A DNA stretch of 49,135 nucleotides from an uncultured Allosphingosinicella sp. (GCA_934539295.1 CAKTCN010000027.1:1-49135); one strand, 5' to 3'; positions 6,451-15,677 are shown, counted from the stretch's first letter. A program made the numbers and translations. Notes: a model not told the origin generated them from the letters alone.

Positions 6451-7215
6451 ATGCGCATCCTCATCACCAACGACGATGGCGTGAACGCTTCCGGTATCAA
6501 GCTGCTGGAAACGATCGCCCGACGGTTCAGCGATGACGTGTGGGTTGTTGCACCGGCCGAGGAGCAATCGGGCGCGGGTCACTCGCTGACCCTGACCCGG
6601 CCGCTGAGGCTGAGGAAGCTGGGGGACAAGCGCTTCTGCGTCACGGGCACGCCGACCGATTCGGTGATGATGGGCCTGGCGCACATCATGAAGGATGCCC
6701 GGCCAGACATCCTGCTGTCGGGTATCAACCGGGGCGCCAACCTGGCCGAAGACATCACCTATTCGGGCACGGTGTCGGCAGCGATGGAGGGTGCGCTCGC
6801 GGGCATTCCGTCGATCGCGTTGAGCCAGGTCTATGCGCGCGAAGGCATGGGCGACACGGTTCCGTTCAGCGCGGCAGAGGCTTGGGCCGAGCAGGTGCTG
6901 CGCCCTCTCCTGTCAGCGCCGATCGCGCCGCGTACGCTCATCAACGTCAACTTTCCGCCAGTCGACGCATCTGCGGTCAAGGGGATCAAGGTCGTGAGCC
7001 AGGGCCTGCGCGACTATGGCCGGTTGAAGATCGTCGAAGGCACGGACCCGCGCGGTTACACTTACTATTGGTTCGGACTCGGTATCCTTGAGGACCAGCC
7101 GGCGGAGGATACCGACCTTGAGGCAATCGCCGAGGGCTACGTGGCCATAACGCCGCTCCACCTCGACCTCACTCACGGAGCTTCGCTCGATCCGCTGGCG
7201 AAGCTCTTTCCCTGA
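6451..7215 (+). CDS. surE: 5'/3'-nucleotidase SurE
   Basis: A 254-residue survival protein that dephosphorylates nucleoside 5'- and 3'-monophosphates and can act on short polyphosphate. Metal-site residues are visible: D8 and D9 (ITNDDG), S40 (EEQSGAGHS) and N93 (LLSGINRGANLAEDI). The canonical GTPTDSV segment is present. The start MRILITNDDG has no clear ribosome binding site, so the message may be nearly leaderless. The TGA stop overlaps the ATG of the next gene by one base (TGATG), linking it to a potassium channel. This differs from the usual pcm or peptidase neighbours of surE. Confidence 0.95.
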   Translation: MRILITNDDGVNASGIKLLETIARRFSDDVWVVAPAEEQSGAGHSLTLTRPLRLRKLGDKRFCVTGTPTDSVMMGLAHIMKDARPDILLSGINRGANLAEDITYSGTVSAAMEGALAGIPSIALSQVYAREGMGDTVPFSAAEAWAEQVLRPLLSAPIAPRTLINVNFPPVDASAVKGIKVVSQGLRDYGRLKIVEGTDPRGYTYYWFGLGILEDQPAEDTDLEAIAEGYVAITPLHLDLTHGASLDPLAKLFP

Positions 7216-8252
7216 TGCCCAAGCACCGCTCACCGCTGGATTATTCCACTCTCCAGCGCAAGGGTCGGTGGCCGGTCTGGGTTTCGATCAGCTGGCGGGC
7301 GCTTTTCGTGGTCGGGCTGATCGGCCTTGCTATCCTGGTTCACTGGCTTGAGCGGGACGGGCTCAAGGACAATGCCGACGGACAGATCAGTTTCCTGGAC
7401 GTCGTTTACTTCACCATGATCAGCATCACCACCACCGGCTATGGCGACATTGCTCCCGTCAGCGATCGCGCGCGGCTGTTCGACGCGCTGATCGTGACGC
7501 CGATCCGCGTGTTCGCGGTACTGGTCTTCCTCGGAACCGCCTACAGCTTCGTGTTCAGGCGCACATGGGAAAGATGGCGTATGGCCTATATTCAGCGGCA
7601 CCTTACCGACCATGTCGTGGTCGCAGGCTATGGCACCAGCGGGTCGGAGGCGGTGGACGAACTGATCGCCCGCGGGACGCGGCCCGACCGCATCGTGGTG
7701 ATCGATTGCGACGCGGATGCACTGGCGCGCGCCAAGGCGCTGGGCTGCGCCGTGATCCAGGGCGATGCCACGCGCGACAAGGTGCTGCAGGACGTGCGAA
7801 TCGCGGAGGCGAGCGCGATGATCGTGTCGGGGGGCAGCGACGACACGTCGATCCTGATCACGCTGACTGCGCGCCATCTGGCCCCCAACCTCGCCATCAG
7901 CATCGCGGTCCGGAACGAGGACAACGAGTTGCTGGCGCGGCAGGCGGGTGCGACTACCGTGATCAATCCGGTGAGCTTTGCAGGCCTTCTGCTCGCCGGA
8001 TCGACCGAGGGCGCGCACATCGCGGACTATATCGCCGACCTCGCGTCCAGCCATGGGCACGTGCAGCTTGCCGAGCGGGCCGTGACGCAAGCCGAGTGCG
8101 GCAAGCCGCTGGCGGCGATCGCACGCGGCCTCGGGGTGCGCGTCTATCGCAACGGCCGCCCGCATGGCTTCTGGGAGCCGGAAGCGGCCTCGCTGGTGAT
8201 AGGCGACACGATCGTCGAGATCCTGCCGACCACGGAGCGCGAAGCCGACTAG
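7215..8252 (+). CDS. Two-TM potassium channel with TrkA-N (RCK) domain
   Basis: A 345-residue membrane protein. TM1 is around residues 24-44, then a pore helix with the K+ selectivity filter TTTGYGD (72-78), TM2 around 91-113, and a cytoplasmic RCK domain starting at residue 133 with the Rossmann motif GYGTSG (138-143). Conserved RCK positions include VVIDCD and VIQGDATRD. The C-terminus contains a TrkA-C-like part. It resembles MthK/Kch-type channels gated by a nucleotide or cation. The start overlaps the surE stop, so expression is coupled. Ligand unknown. Confidence 0.92.
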   Translation: MPKHRSPLDYSTLQRKGRWPVWVSISWRALFVVGLIGLAILVHWLERDGLKDNADGQISFLDVVYFTMISITTTGYGDIAPVSDRARLFDALIVTPIRVFAVLVFLGTAYSFVFRRTWERWRMAYIQRHLTDHVVVAGYGTSGSEAVDELIARGTRPDRIVVIDCDADALARAKALGCAVIQGDATRDKVLQDVRIAEASAMIVSGGSDDTSILITLTARHLAPNLAISIAVRNEDNELLARQAGATTVINPVSFAGLLLAGSTEGAHIADYIADLASSHGHVQLAERAVTQAECGKPLAAIARGLGVRVYRNGRPHGFWEPEAASLVIGDTIVEILPTTEREAD

Positions 8253-8266
8253 CCGGCACACGGGGC

Positions 8267-9712
8267 TTAGCGGAACGGCGGCTCGTTGAAGGCTCTGAGC
8301 TTGCGGCTGTGCAGGCGCTTGCTGTTCGACCGCATCAGTTCGCAGGCGAGTATGCCGATGCGGACATGCTCGTCGATGGCCCGTTCGTAGAAGCGGTTTG
8401 CCTGCCCCGGCAGCTTGATCTCGCCATGCAGCGGCTTGTCGGAAACACAGAGCAAGGTCCCGTAGGGAACGCGGAAGCGATAGCCCTGCGCCGCGATCGT
8501 GGCCGATTCCATGTCGATGGCAACCGCGCGGGACTGGTTGAACAGGCGCGCCGAGGATGAGTAGCGCAGCTCCCAATTACGGTCGTCGGTGGTGACGACA
8601 GTGCCGGTTCGGAAGCGCCGCTTCAGCGCGTCCTCATCCTCACCCGAGACGACGAGCGCCGCTTCGTACAGCGCCTGCTGAACCTCCGCGATCGGCGGGA
8701 TCGGCACGGACGGCGAAAGCACCGCGTCGAGGACGTGGTCGTCGCGCAAGTAAGCGTGGGCCAGCGCATAATCGCCGATCGTCTGGCTTTCGCGCAGGCC
8801 GCCGCAATGGCCGATCATCAGCCACGCCTCCGGGCGAAGCACGGCGAGATGGTCGGTCACGGTCTTCGCATTGGACGGCCCGACGCCGATGTTGACGAGG
8901 GTGATGCCTGCGCCGTTCTCGGCGATCAGGTGATAGGCCGGCATCTGGAAGCGCTTCCACTGCCCGTCTGCCACCGCCTGCTCGGCATCGGCATTGCCGG
9001 GCGTGATGAACATGCTCCCCGCCCCGGCCAATGCCGAGTAGCGGCTCTTTTCATCCTCCACCTGCTCGACACCCCAGCGGACGAAGGCGTCCACGTAGCG
9101 CTGGTAGTTGGTGAACAGGATGTAGCGCTGGAAGTGCTTCGGGTCCGTGCCGGTATAATGGCGCAGGCGTGCCAGCGAGAAGTCGGTGCGAAGCGCGTCG
9201 AACAGGGCCAGCGGCTGCGGCTCGCCCTCCTCCTGGATCCAGGTGCCGTCCGCCACTTCGTCGCCGATGAAGGCGAGTTCGGGTGCCGGGAACCAGCGGG
9301 CGAGGTCCGACGCGGCGACATCGGCGACATCCAGGCCGTCGCCCAGCACATAGGCGAACGGTATCTCCTGGCTGCTGCTGCCGGTCTCGATCTCGATGTC
9401 GTAATTGCGGGCAAGGAAGTCGAGCTGCTCGCCCAGATAGTCGCGGAACAGGTCCGGGCGGGTGACGCTCATCGCATAGACGCCCGGGGTGGTCAGCCGG
9501 CCATAAGCGCGGCCGATCGAGGACTTGGCCGGATCGCCATGGTAGCGGATGCGCACTTCGGGATAGGTGAACGCCCCGGCGGCACGCCAGGCCGGGTCGG
9601 GCGTCTCGCCCCGTTCGATGAAGGCGGTAAGGCCGGTGCGCAGGTTGTTCACCGACTGGTCGAAAAGAGCCTGGAGCTGGTCCAGGTAGGATGCACAGCG
9701 ATATTCGGTCAC
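8267..9712 (-). CDS. amn: AMP nucleosidase
   Basis: A 481-residue cytosolic enzyme that cleaves AMP to adenine and ribose 5-phosphate, close to the E. coli Amn length. The N-terminal AMN domain (about residues 1-165) is followed by a phosphorylase-like catalytic domain. That domain contains MIGHCGGLRESQTIGDY, the AIDMESATIAAQGYRF segment with the catalytic-type MES motif, and CVSDKPLHGEIKLPGQAN. ATG at 9712 is the only sensible start. It is convergent with the potassium channel gene, with 14 bases between the stops, and seems monocistronic. Confidence 0.95.
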   Translation of the reverse strand: MTEYRCASYLDQLQALFDQSVNNLRTGLTAFIERGETPDPAWRAAGAFTYPEVRIRYHGDPAKSSIGRAYGRLTTPGVYAMSVTRPDLFRDYLGEQLDFLARNYDIEIETGSSSQEIPFAYVLGDGLDVADVAASDLARWFPAPELAFIGDEVADGTWIQEEGEPQPLALFDALRTDFSLARLRHYTGTDPKHFQRYILFTNYQRYVDAFVRWGVEQVEDEKSRYSALAGAGSMFITPGNADAEQAVADGQWKRFQMPAYHLIAENGAGITLVNIGVGPSNAKTVTDHLAVLRPEAWLMIGHCGGLRESQTIGDYALAHAYLRDDHVLDAVLSPSVPIPPIAEVQQALYEAALVVSGEDEDALKRRFRTGTVVTTDDRNWELRYSSSARLFNQSRAVAIDMESATIAAQGYRFRVPYGTLLCVSDKPLHGEIKLPGQANRFYERAIDEHVRIGILACELMRSNSKRLHSRKLRAFNEPPFR

Positions 9713-10106
9713 GTATATTGCCCTTTTCGCCGCCGCTTAACGCAGGAAGATGACGGCTTGGCTAGAGGGAATCTTCGCGAATCTCCGTTGTCGCAAGCCT
9801 GCGCCGCCATCGGCTTTTCGACTGTGGCGCGGCCAAAGGTCACGAAAGTCAGGCTGCGGGGAAAATCCGCTCGATCAATAAGGCGGCTTTTGATCGACCC
9901 AGGCGATTAAAGGTGAGAAAGAGCCGTGCGCTGCCCTGGGATCATGCCGTGACGAGGGCATTGTAGGAAAGCTGTTTCTTCCCCCCCAGCGCGGGCATGA
10001 ACCGGAAGCGTCTGCCGGGCTCGGTCGGCGCCGGACCAAGGCCGGCTGCGGAGATCGCCCACATCCCTAGCAAATTCATCGATTTGCCACTATGTGGGTG
10101 GCTCTC
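9713..10106. other. Intergenic region between amn and rimO
   Basis: About 390 bases without a supportable gene, shared as upstream sequence by two divergent genes. The main structure is a perfect 8-bp inverted repeat TCGATCAA/TTGATCGA at 9871-9878 and 9890-9897 with an 11-base loop. I see no convincing sigma-70 promoter pair. Confidence 0.5.
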
Positions 10107-11441
10107 ATGGCAACGATACTCCCCTCACCGCCCAAGGTCGGCATGGTTTCGCTCGGCTGTCCCAAGGCACTGGTCGATTCCGAGCGCATCCTGACCAAGC
10201 TCAGGTCCGACGGCTACGAGCTGTCGCCCGATTATGACGGCGCCGACGTGGTGCTGGTCAATACGTGCGGCTTCCTCGATTCCGCCAAGGAGGAGAGCCT
10301 GGCCGCGATCGGCGAGGCGATCAACGAGAATGGGCGGGTGATCGTCACCGGCTGCATGGGCAACGAGGCTGAAGTGATCCGCGCACGCTTCCCCGAGGTT
10401 CTCGCCGTCACCGGGCCGCACCAATATGAGGACGTGGTGGGCGCCGTGCACGTGGCGGCGCCGATGCCGCCGAGCGCGTTTCTGAACCTGGTGCCGGATA
10501 GCGGGCTAAAGCTGACGCCGCGCCATTACAGCTACCTGAAGATCTCGGAAGGGTGCAATCACCGCTGCTCCTTCTGCATCATCCCGTCGATCCGCGGCGA
10601 CCTTGCCAGTCGGAGGCCCGACGCGATCCTGCGCGAAGCGGAGAAACTGGTCGCGGCCGGCACGAAGGAATTGCTGGTCATCAGCCAGGACACTTCGGCC
10701 TATGGCATCGACATCCGCAAGGAGCCGCGGATGTGGAAGGGCCGCGAGGTCGTGCCGCACATGACGGACCTGGCGCGCGAACTGGGGCAGATCGCGCCGT
10801 GGGTGCGGCTCCATTATGTCTACCCCTACCCGCATGTGGACCAGGTCATCCCGCTGATGGCGGAGGGGCTGGTGCTGCCTTATCTCGACATTCCGTTCCA
10901 GCATGCATCGCCCAATGTGCTGAAGGCGATGAAGCGCCCGGCCAATGAGGCCAAGGTGCTGGAGCGGCTGCGCGGCTGGCGCGAGATCTGCCCGGACATC
11001 ACCATCCGATCGTCCTTCGTGGTGGGCTTTCCCGGCGAGACGGAGGCGGACTTCGAATATCTGCTGCAATGGCTGGACGAGGCACAGCTCGACCGCGTCG
11101 GTGCGTTCCGGTTCGAGCCGGTGCAGGGCGCGGCGGCCAACGACCTGCCGGGCGTCGTGCCGGAAGAGGTCAAGGAAGAGCGCTATGCGCGCGTGATGGA
11201 GAAGACCGCCGCCATTTCCGCCGCCAAACTGCAGGCAAGAGTCGGACGCACCATCGACGTGATCCTCGATGCCGTGGATGACGAGGGCGGCGCGACCGGG
11301 CGGTCGAAGGCGGATGCGCCCGAGATAGACGGCGAGGTGCATCTGCGCGATGCGCAGGGCTATGCGCAGGGCGACATCATTCCGGTGCTGGTCGAGGATG
11401 CGGACGAGCATGACCTGTTCGGCGTTCCGGTGCGCGGTTGA
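10107..11441 (+). CDS. rimO: Ribosomal protein S12 methylthiotransferase RimO
   Basis: A radical-SAM enzyme (444 residues) that methylthiolates the conserved Asp of ribosomal protein S12. The N-terminal UPF0004 domain has its three cluster cysteines C18 (SLGCPK), C54 (VNTCGFLD) and C83 (TGCMG). The radical-SAM core has CxxxCxxC at C150, C154 and C157 ([10 protein letters not shown]). A TRAM domain ends the protein, including [25 protein letters not shown] is specific for RimO rather than MiaB. An ATG at 10092 would add five residues; neither site has a strong ribosome binding site. Confidence 0.95.
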   Translation: MATILPSPPKVGMVSLGCPKALVDSERILTKLRSDGYELSPDYDGADVVLVNTCGFLDSAKEESLAAIGEAINENGRVIVTGCMGNEAEVIRARFPEVLAVTGPHQYEDVVGAVHVAAPMPPSAFLNLVPDSGLKLTPRHYSYLKISEGCNHRCSFCIIPSIRGDLASRRPDAILREAEKLVAAGTKELLVISQDTSAYGIDIRKEPRMWKGREVVPHMTDLARELGQIAPWVRLHYVYPYPHVDQVIPLMAEGLVLPYLDIPFQHASPNVLKAMKRPANEAKVLERLRGWREICPDITIRSSFVVGFPGETEADFEYLLQWLDEAQLDRVGAFRFEPVQGAAANDLPGVVPEEVKEERYARVMEKTAAISAAKLQARVGRTIDVILDAVDDEGGATGRSKADAPEIDGEVHLRDAQGYAQGDIIPVLVEDADEHDLFGVPVRG

Positions 11442-11520
11442 ACCGCGGCCGGTGACCGCTCGTTCAGCCATGCGAAAGGCGGGTCCGCACAGGTTGCGGG
11501 CGTAACGAAAGGTCGTGCCC

Positions 11521-11868
11521 GTGCGTATGCTTCCCCTTCTGCTCTGCGTAGCGGCGCTTGCCGCGCCGGCGTCCGCCCTAGCCCAGGAGGCTGCGCCCGC
11601 CGATGCGACGGCCACCCGCAAGCTGACCGAGGCGGAGAAGGAGCAGTTGCTCGACCAGGCAGTCGAGCGACGCGAATTGCTGGAGGAAGTGCTGCCACCG
11701 CCCAAGCGCCAGGTGCATGGCGAAGTCGGTGTCGCGGTCGGCACGGGCGGGTTCCGCTCGATCTACGGCACGTCGGTCGTGCCACTGGGCGAGGAAGGCA
11801 CGGCCGTGATCTCGCTCGAACATACCGATTGGGGCAATCAGGGCTATCGCCGCCGGCATCGGCGTTGA
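11521..11868 (+). CDS. Secreted protein of unknown function
   Basis: A 115-residue product with a signal peptide (core MLPLLLCVAALAAPASALA), so probably periplasmic. The first mature half is helical and charged (RKLTEAEKEQLLDQAVERRE). The second half is beta-like (VHGEVGVAVGTGGFRSIYGT, then AVISLEHTDWG). It ends in an arginine-rich tail. GTG at 11521 is preferred because AAAGG at 11508-11512 is then 8 bases away; GTG 11515 and ATG 11527 are alternatives. I do not recognise a named family. It follows rimO by 79 bases. Confidence 0.7.
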   Translation: MRMLPLLLCVAALAAPASALAQEAAPADATATRKLTEAEKEQLLDQAVERRELLEEVLPPPKRQVHGEVGVAVGTGGFRSIYGTSVVPLGEEGTAVISLEHTDWGNQGYRRRHRR

Positions 11869-11935
11869 GGCTCCTTATCCTCGACATTCGGGCTGAGCCT
11901 GAAGGGTCGGGGTTGCGAATGGAGACACGATCGCG

Positions 11936-12676
11936 ATGAACGCGCCGTCGGCAAAGCATGCCGTGCTTCACCGCATGGTGATGCCGCACCATGTCTGCCC
12001 ATACGGGATCAAGGCCAAGCACCTGCTGGAGCGCAGGGGCTATACGGTCGACGACCGCTGGCTGCGCACGCGGGCGGAGACGGATGCGTTCAAGGCCGAG
12101 CACCAGGTGAAGACCACGCCGCAGACCTTCATCGGCGGGGTGAGGATCGGCGGCTATGACGACCTGAAACGGCATTTCCGCATGGCGGTGCGCGATCCCA
12201 AGGCGGTGACATATCGCCCCGTCATCATCCTGTTCCTGCTTGCGGCGCTAATGGGAATGGCGGCGAGCCATGCGGCCTACGGGTCGGCGCTGACAATTCG
12301 GGCGGGCGAGTGGTTCGTGGCGTTCAGCATGTGCATGCTGGCCTATCTGAAGCTGCGCGACATCGAGAGTTTCTCCAGCATGTTCCTGAACTACGACCTG
12401 CTGGCACGGCGGTGGGTGCCTTACGCCTATGTCTACCCCTTTGCCGAGGCGGGCGCGGGGGTGCTGATGGCGGCGCATGCGCTGAACTGGCTGTCGGTGC
12501 CGGTCGCCCTGTTCATCGGCACGATCGGCGCGGTGTCGGTTTTCAAGGCGGTCTATGTCGACCGGCGCGAGCTCAAATGCGCGTGCGTGGGCGGAGACAG
12601 CAACGTGCCGCTGGGTTTCGTATCGCTGACCGAGAACCTCATGATGATCGCCATGGCGGTCTGGATGGCCTTCTAG
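11936..12676 (+). CDS. Glutaredoxin-MauE fusion membrane protein
   Basis: A 246-residue fusion. Residues about 10-85 form a glutaredoxin domain with a monothiol active site C21-P-Y-G24 in place of CPYC, and the cis-Pro region TTPQTFIGGVRIGG. Residues about 93-246 form a four-helix MauE/DoxX-like membrane domain. It carries the C215-A-C217 pair (LKCACVGG) seen in MauE proteins, which help form disulfides in methylamine dehydrogenase. The likely role is moving thiol reducing equivalents across or at the membrane. No mau genes are nearby. The stop overlaps that of the convergent HerA-like gene within CTAG. Confidence 0.88.
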   Translation: MNAPSAKHAVLHRMVMPHHVCPYGIKAKHLLERRGYTVDDRWLRTRAETDAFKAEHQVKTTPQTFIGGVRIGGYDDLKRHFRMAVRDPKAVTYRPVIILFLLAALMGMAASHAAYGSALTIRAGEWFVAFSMCMLAYLKLRDIESFSSMFLNYDLLARRWVPYAYVYPFAEAGAGVLMAAHALNWLSVPVALFIGTIGAVSVFKAVYVDRRELKCACVGGDSNVPLGFVSLTENLMMIAMAVWMAF

Positions 12677-14142
12677 CGGCCCTTGAACAAGGTCCCGAAT
12701 AGGCCGCGCACGATCGCGCCGGCGATGCGGTTCGTGACCTGCCTCTGCATCGACCGGCCGACCTGACGCACCAGTTCCTCGGCGAGCGGCGGATCCTCGC
12801 GTTGTCGGCGTGACGTTTTGGCCTCGGCTGCTTCGCGTGACGCCACTTCTGCCCGGGCCTTCAGCACCTCCTCGGCGCTTTCGCGGTCCTGCGCCTGATC
12901 GTAGCGGTCCTCGACATGTGACATTGCGCGGATCGCGGCGCGCTCCTCCGCCGACACGGGGCCGAGGCGCGAGGCGGGCGGCGCGATCAGGCTGCGCGTG
13001 ACGGGTGCCGGGGCGCCGTCAGGCTGGAGCAAAGACACCAAAGCCTCGCCGACCTTCAATTCGGTGATCGCCCGCTCGACGTCGAGGCCGGGACTGGCGC
13101 GGAAGGTCTCGGCGGCGGCCCTGACCCCCTTCTGGTCGCGGGGGGTGAAGGCGCGCAGCGCATGCTGGATGCGGTTGCCGAGCTGGCCTGCGACCGCGTC
13201 GGGTATGTCGGCGGGGTTCTGCGTCACGAACCAAATGCCGACCCCCTTGGACCGGATCAGGCGCACGACCTGCTCGACCGTGTCGATGAGCGCGGCAGGC
13301 GCATCGTCGAACAGCAGGTGCGCCTCGTCGAAGAAGAAGACCAGACGCGGCCTGGGCAGATCGCCGACCTCCGGCAGCTCCTCGAATAATTCGGACAGGA
13401 GCCACAGGAGGAAGGTGGAATAAAGCCGCGGGCTGGTCATCAGCCGGTCGGCGGCCAGGATGTTGACCATGCCCCTGCCCGCTTCGTCGGTGGCGATGAG
13501 GTCGGCGATATCGAGCGCGGGTTCGCCGAAGAAGCCGCCGCCGCCCTGCGATTCGAGCTGCAGCAGCTGGCGCTGGATCGCGCCGACGCTGGCGCGGGTG
13601 ACGTTGCCATATTCGGCGCTCATCGCCTTGGCATTCTCCGCGACATGGGCGAGCATGGCCTGGAGGTCGTCCAAGTCGAGCAGCAGCAGGCCCTGGTCGT
13701 CGGCGGCGCGAAAGGCGATCTCCAGCACGCCCTGCTGCGTGTCGTTGAGGTTCATCAGGCGGCCGAGCAGCAGCGGCCCCATCTCGCTGATCGTGGTGCG
13801 GATCGGATGGCCCTGCTGCCCGAACAGGTCCCAGAACACCCCCGGATTGTCGCGATAGGCAAATCCGTCGAGCCCGATCTCAGCCGCGCGCGCGGTGATC
13901 GCGCCGTGGGCCTTGTCGGTGGGTGAGCCGGCCATGGCGATGCCGGCAAGGTCGCCCTTCACGTCGGCCACGAAGACGGGCACGCCGGCGGCGGAGAAAG
14001 CCTCGGCCAGGCGCTGGAGCGTGACCGTCTTGCCCGTGCCCGTCGCGCCGGCGATGAGGCCGTGGCGATTGGCGCGGCCGAGATCGAGATATTGAGCGGC
14101 ATCGCCCGCCTTGCCGATCAGCAGCGATTCACCTTCGCCCAT
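12673..14142 (-). CDS. HerA-like ATPase (DUF853 family)
   Basis: A 489-residue P-loop ATPase. Walker A is GATGTGKT (32-39), Walker B is VFFFDEAH (268-275), and an arginine-finger-like region follows around GNRIQHALRAFTPRDQKGVR. The family is the DUF853/HerA-C group of ring translocases, whose bacterial members are poorly characterised. The C-terminal region is charged and coiled (SAEEVLKARAEVASREAAEA). ATG 14142 is preferred to GTG 14151 because a GGAG site lies 8 bases before it. It diverges from the M17 aminopeptidase with 38 bases between starts and overlaps the Grx-MauE gene tail to tail. Confidence 0.9.
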   Translation of the reverse strand: MGEGESLLIGKAGDAAQYLDLGRANRHGLIAGATGTGKTVTLQRLAEAFSAAGVPVFVADVKGDLAGIAMAGSPTDKAHGAITARAAEIGLDGFAYRDNPGVFWDLFGQQGHPIRTTISEMGPLLLGRLMNLNDTQQGVLEIAFRAADDQGLLLLDLDDLQAMLAHVAENAKAMSAEYGNVTRASVGAIQRQLLQLESQGGGGFFGEPALDIADLIATDEAGRGMVNILAADRLMTSPRLYSTFLLWLLSELFEELPEVGDLPRPRLVFFFDEAHLLFDDAPAALIDTVEQVVRLIRSKGVGIWFVTQNPADIPDAVAGQLGNRIQHALRAFTPRDQKGVRAAAETFRASPGLDVERAITELKVGEALVSLLQPDGAPAPVTRSLIAPPASRLGPVSAEERAAIRAMSHVEDRYDQAQDRESAEEVLKARAEVASREAAEAKTSRRQREDPPLAEELVRQVGRSMQRQVTNRIAGAIVRGLFGTLFKGR

Positions 14143-14180
14143 TGCGTGCACTCCATACGCATCCCACTATTCCTGGCACC

Positions 14181-15566
14181 ATGACCGAACTTTCCGCGCT
14201 CCTCCAGCCCGACATGGGCCAGCCCGCCACTCCCCTCCACCTTGTCGACAAGGTGGGCCTCGAAGCCTGGATCGGTGCGCAGCCCGCGCGAGTGCGCACG
14301 GCGATCATGGCGCAGGGCTTCAAGGCGGACGGGTTCCAGATCGCGCTGCTGCCGGGCGAGAAGCCGGAGGAATGGTCGGCAGCGCTGGGCGTGGCGGATG
14401 CGGGGGCGCTCGGTCCCTGGTGCCTTGCCAAGGCGGCGGAGAGCCTGCCCGAAGGGACGTACCGGGTGACGGGACCGGGGCCCGCGGCGCTCGGCTGGCT
14501 CTTGGGGCAGTATCGGTTCGATCGCTATCTGCAGAAGCCATCGACCAAGGGCGCGCGCGTGCTGCTGACCGACGATCCGGCGCGGATCGGCGAGACAGTG
14601 GCGCTGGCCGAGGCGACCCATTTGGTGCGCGATCTCGTCAACATGCCGGCGCAGGATTTGGGGCCAGCGGAGCTCGAGGCGGCGGTGCGCGAACTGGCGG
14701 AGGCGTGCGGCGGGCAGGCGGCGGTCACGTCCGGGCGCGAGCTGGAAGGGGGCTACCCGATGATCGCGGCGGTCGGCCGCGCGGCGGCGCAGGGGCGCGA
14801 GCCGCGGCTGATCGAAATGGAATGGGGCAATCCCGCGCATCCGCGCGTGGCGATCGTCGGCAAGGGCGTGGTGTTCGATTCGGGCGGGCTCGACATCAAG
14901 CCGTCGGCCGGCATGCGGCTGATGAAAAAGGACATGGGCGGGGCGGCGCATGCGCTGGCGCTCGCGCGGCTGGTGACGGGGCAGCGGCTGCCGGTGCGCC
15001 TCCACCTGCTGATCCCGGCGGTAGAGAATGCGATATCGGGCGCCGCCTTCCGGCCCGGGGACATATTGCGGAGCCGGCAGGGCGTGTCGGTGGAGATCGG
15101 CAATACCGATGCGGAGGGGCGCCTGATCCTGGGCGACACGCTGGCCCGGGCGGGCGAGGACCGGCCCGAGCTGATCGTCGACTTCGCGACATTGACCGGC
15201 GCGGCGCGGGTCGCGCTGGGTCCGGACCTGCCGGCCATGTTCGCCAATGACGACGCGCTGGCCGACGACCTGCTGAAAAGCGGGACGGCGGTGTCGGACC
15301 CGATGTGGCGGATGCCCTTGTGGACGGCCTATGCCGACCTGTTGAAGTCCGACATCGCCGACCTCGCCAATGCAGGCGACAGCCCGTTTGCGGGTGCGGT
15401 CACCGCGGCCCTGTTCCTGCAGTGCTTCGTGCCGGAGGGAACGCCGTGGGCGCATTTCGACACCTTCGCCTGGCGCCCTGCCCCCAAGCCCGGCCGGCCC
15501 AAGGGCGGCGACGCCATGGGGCTGCGAGGGGCATGGGCGATGCTGAAGGGCCGCTACGCCGAGTGA
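14181..15566 (+). CDS. Leucyl aminopeptidase family protein (M17)
   Basis: A 461-residue cytosolic dizinc aminopeptidase. Metal and catalytic residues sit in GKGVVFDSGGLDIKPSAGM (K228, D233), KKDMGGAA (D251) and the family signature NTDAEGRL (308-315, D310 and E312). The N-terminal domain is shorter and divergent from E. coli PepA, as in the alphaproteobacterial 'leucyl aminopeptidase family' group. It starts at MTELSALLQP; an upstream in-frame extension to GTG 14142 overlaps the divergent gene and is unlikely. In related genomes this gene is often next to an NlpC/P60 hydrolase, which matters for the SH3 fragment at 15961. Confidence 0.92.
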   Translation: MTELSALLQPDMGQPATPLHLVDKVGLEAWIGAQPARVRTAIMAQGFKADGFQIALLPGEKPEEWSAALGVADAGALGPWCLAKAAESLPEGTYRVTGPGPAALGWLLGQYRFDRYLQKPSTKGARVLLTDDPARIGETVALAEATHLVRDLVNMPAQDLGPAELEAAVRELAEACGGQAAVTSGRELEGGYPMIAAVGRAAAQGREPRLIEMEWGNPAHPRVAIVGKGVVFDSGGLDIKPSAGMRLMKKDMGGAAHALALARLVTGQRLPVRLHLLIPAVENAISGAAFRPGDILRSRQGVSVEIGNTDAEGRLILGDTLARAGEDRPELIVDFATLTGAARVALGPDLPAMFANDDALADDLLKSGTAVSDPMWRMPLWTAYADLLKSDIADLANAGDSPFAGAVTAALFLQCFVPEGTPWAHFDTFAWRPAPKPGRPKGGDAMGLRGAWAMLKGRYAE

Positions 15567-15638
15567 CAAGGAAGCTGCGGATTTCCCGTGACTTTTTTTG
15601 CCCGGACCAGAAACGAAAATAAGGTTGACCGGTTCTTA

Positions 15639-15669
15639 CCCGAAATCAAGTTAAACACCGAATTTCGGG
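15639..15669 (+). promoter_or_regulatory. Inverted repeat upstream of marR-like gene
   Basis: CCCGAAAT (15639-15646) and ATTTCGGG (15662-15669) form perfect 8-base arms around a 15-base AT-rich spacer. The right arm touches the GGGAGG ribosome binding site. TTGACC at 15625-15630 lies just upstream and could be a -35 element. The dyad may be an autoregulatory MarR operator or an RNA hairpin masking the start. Confidence 0.4.
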
Positions 15670-15677
15670 AGGCACAT

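Noticed and set aside
9997..10194. Small open frame before rimO
   Set aside because: It runs out of frame through the rimO start and has no ribosome binding site or domain.
14142..14180. N-terminal extension of the M17 aminopeptidase to 14142
   Set aside because: It would overlap the start of the divergent HerA-like gene and lacks a ribosome binding site; MTELSALLQP fits the family start.
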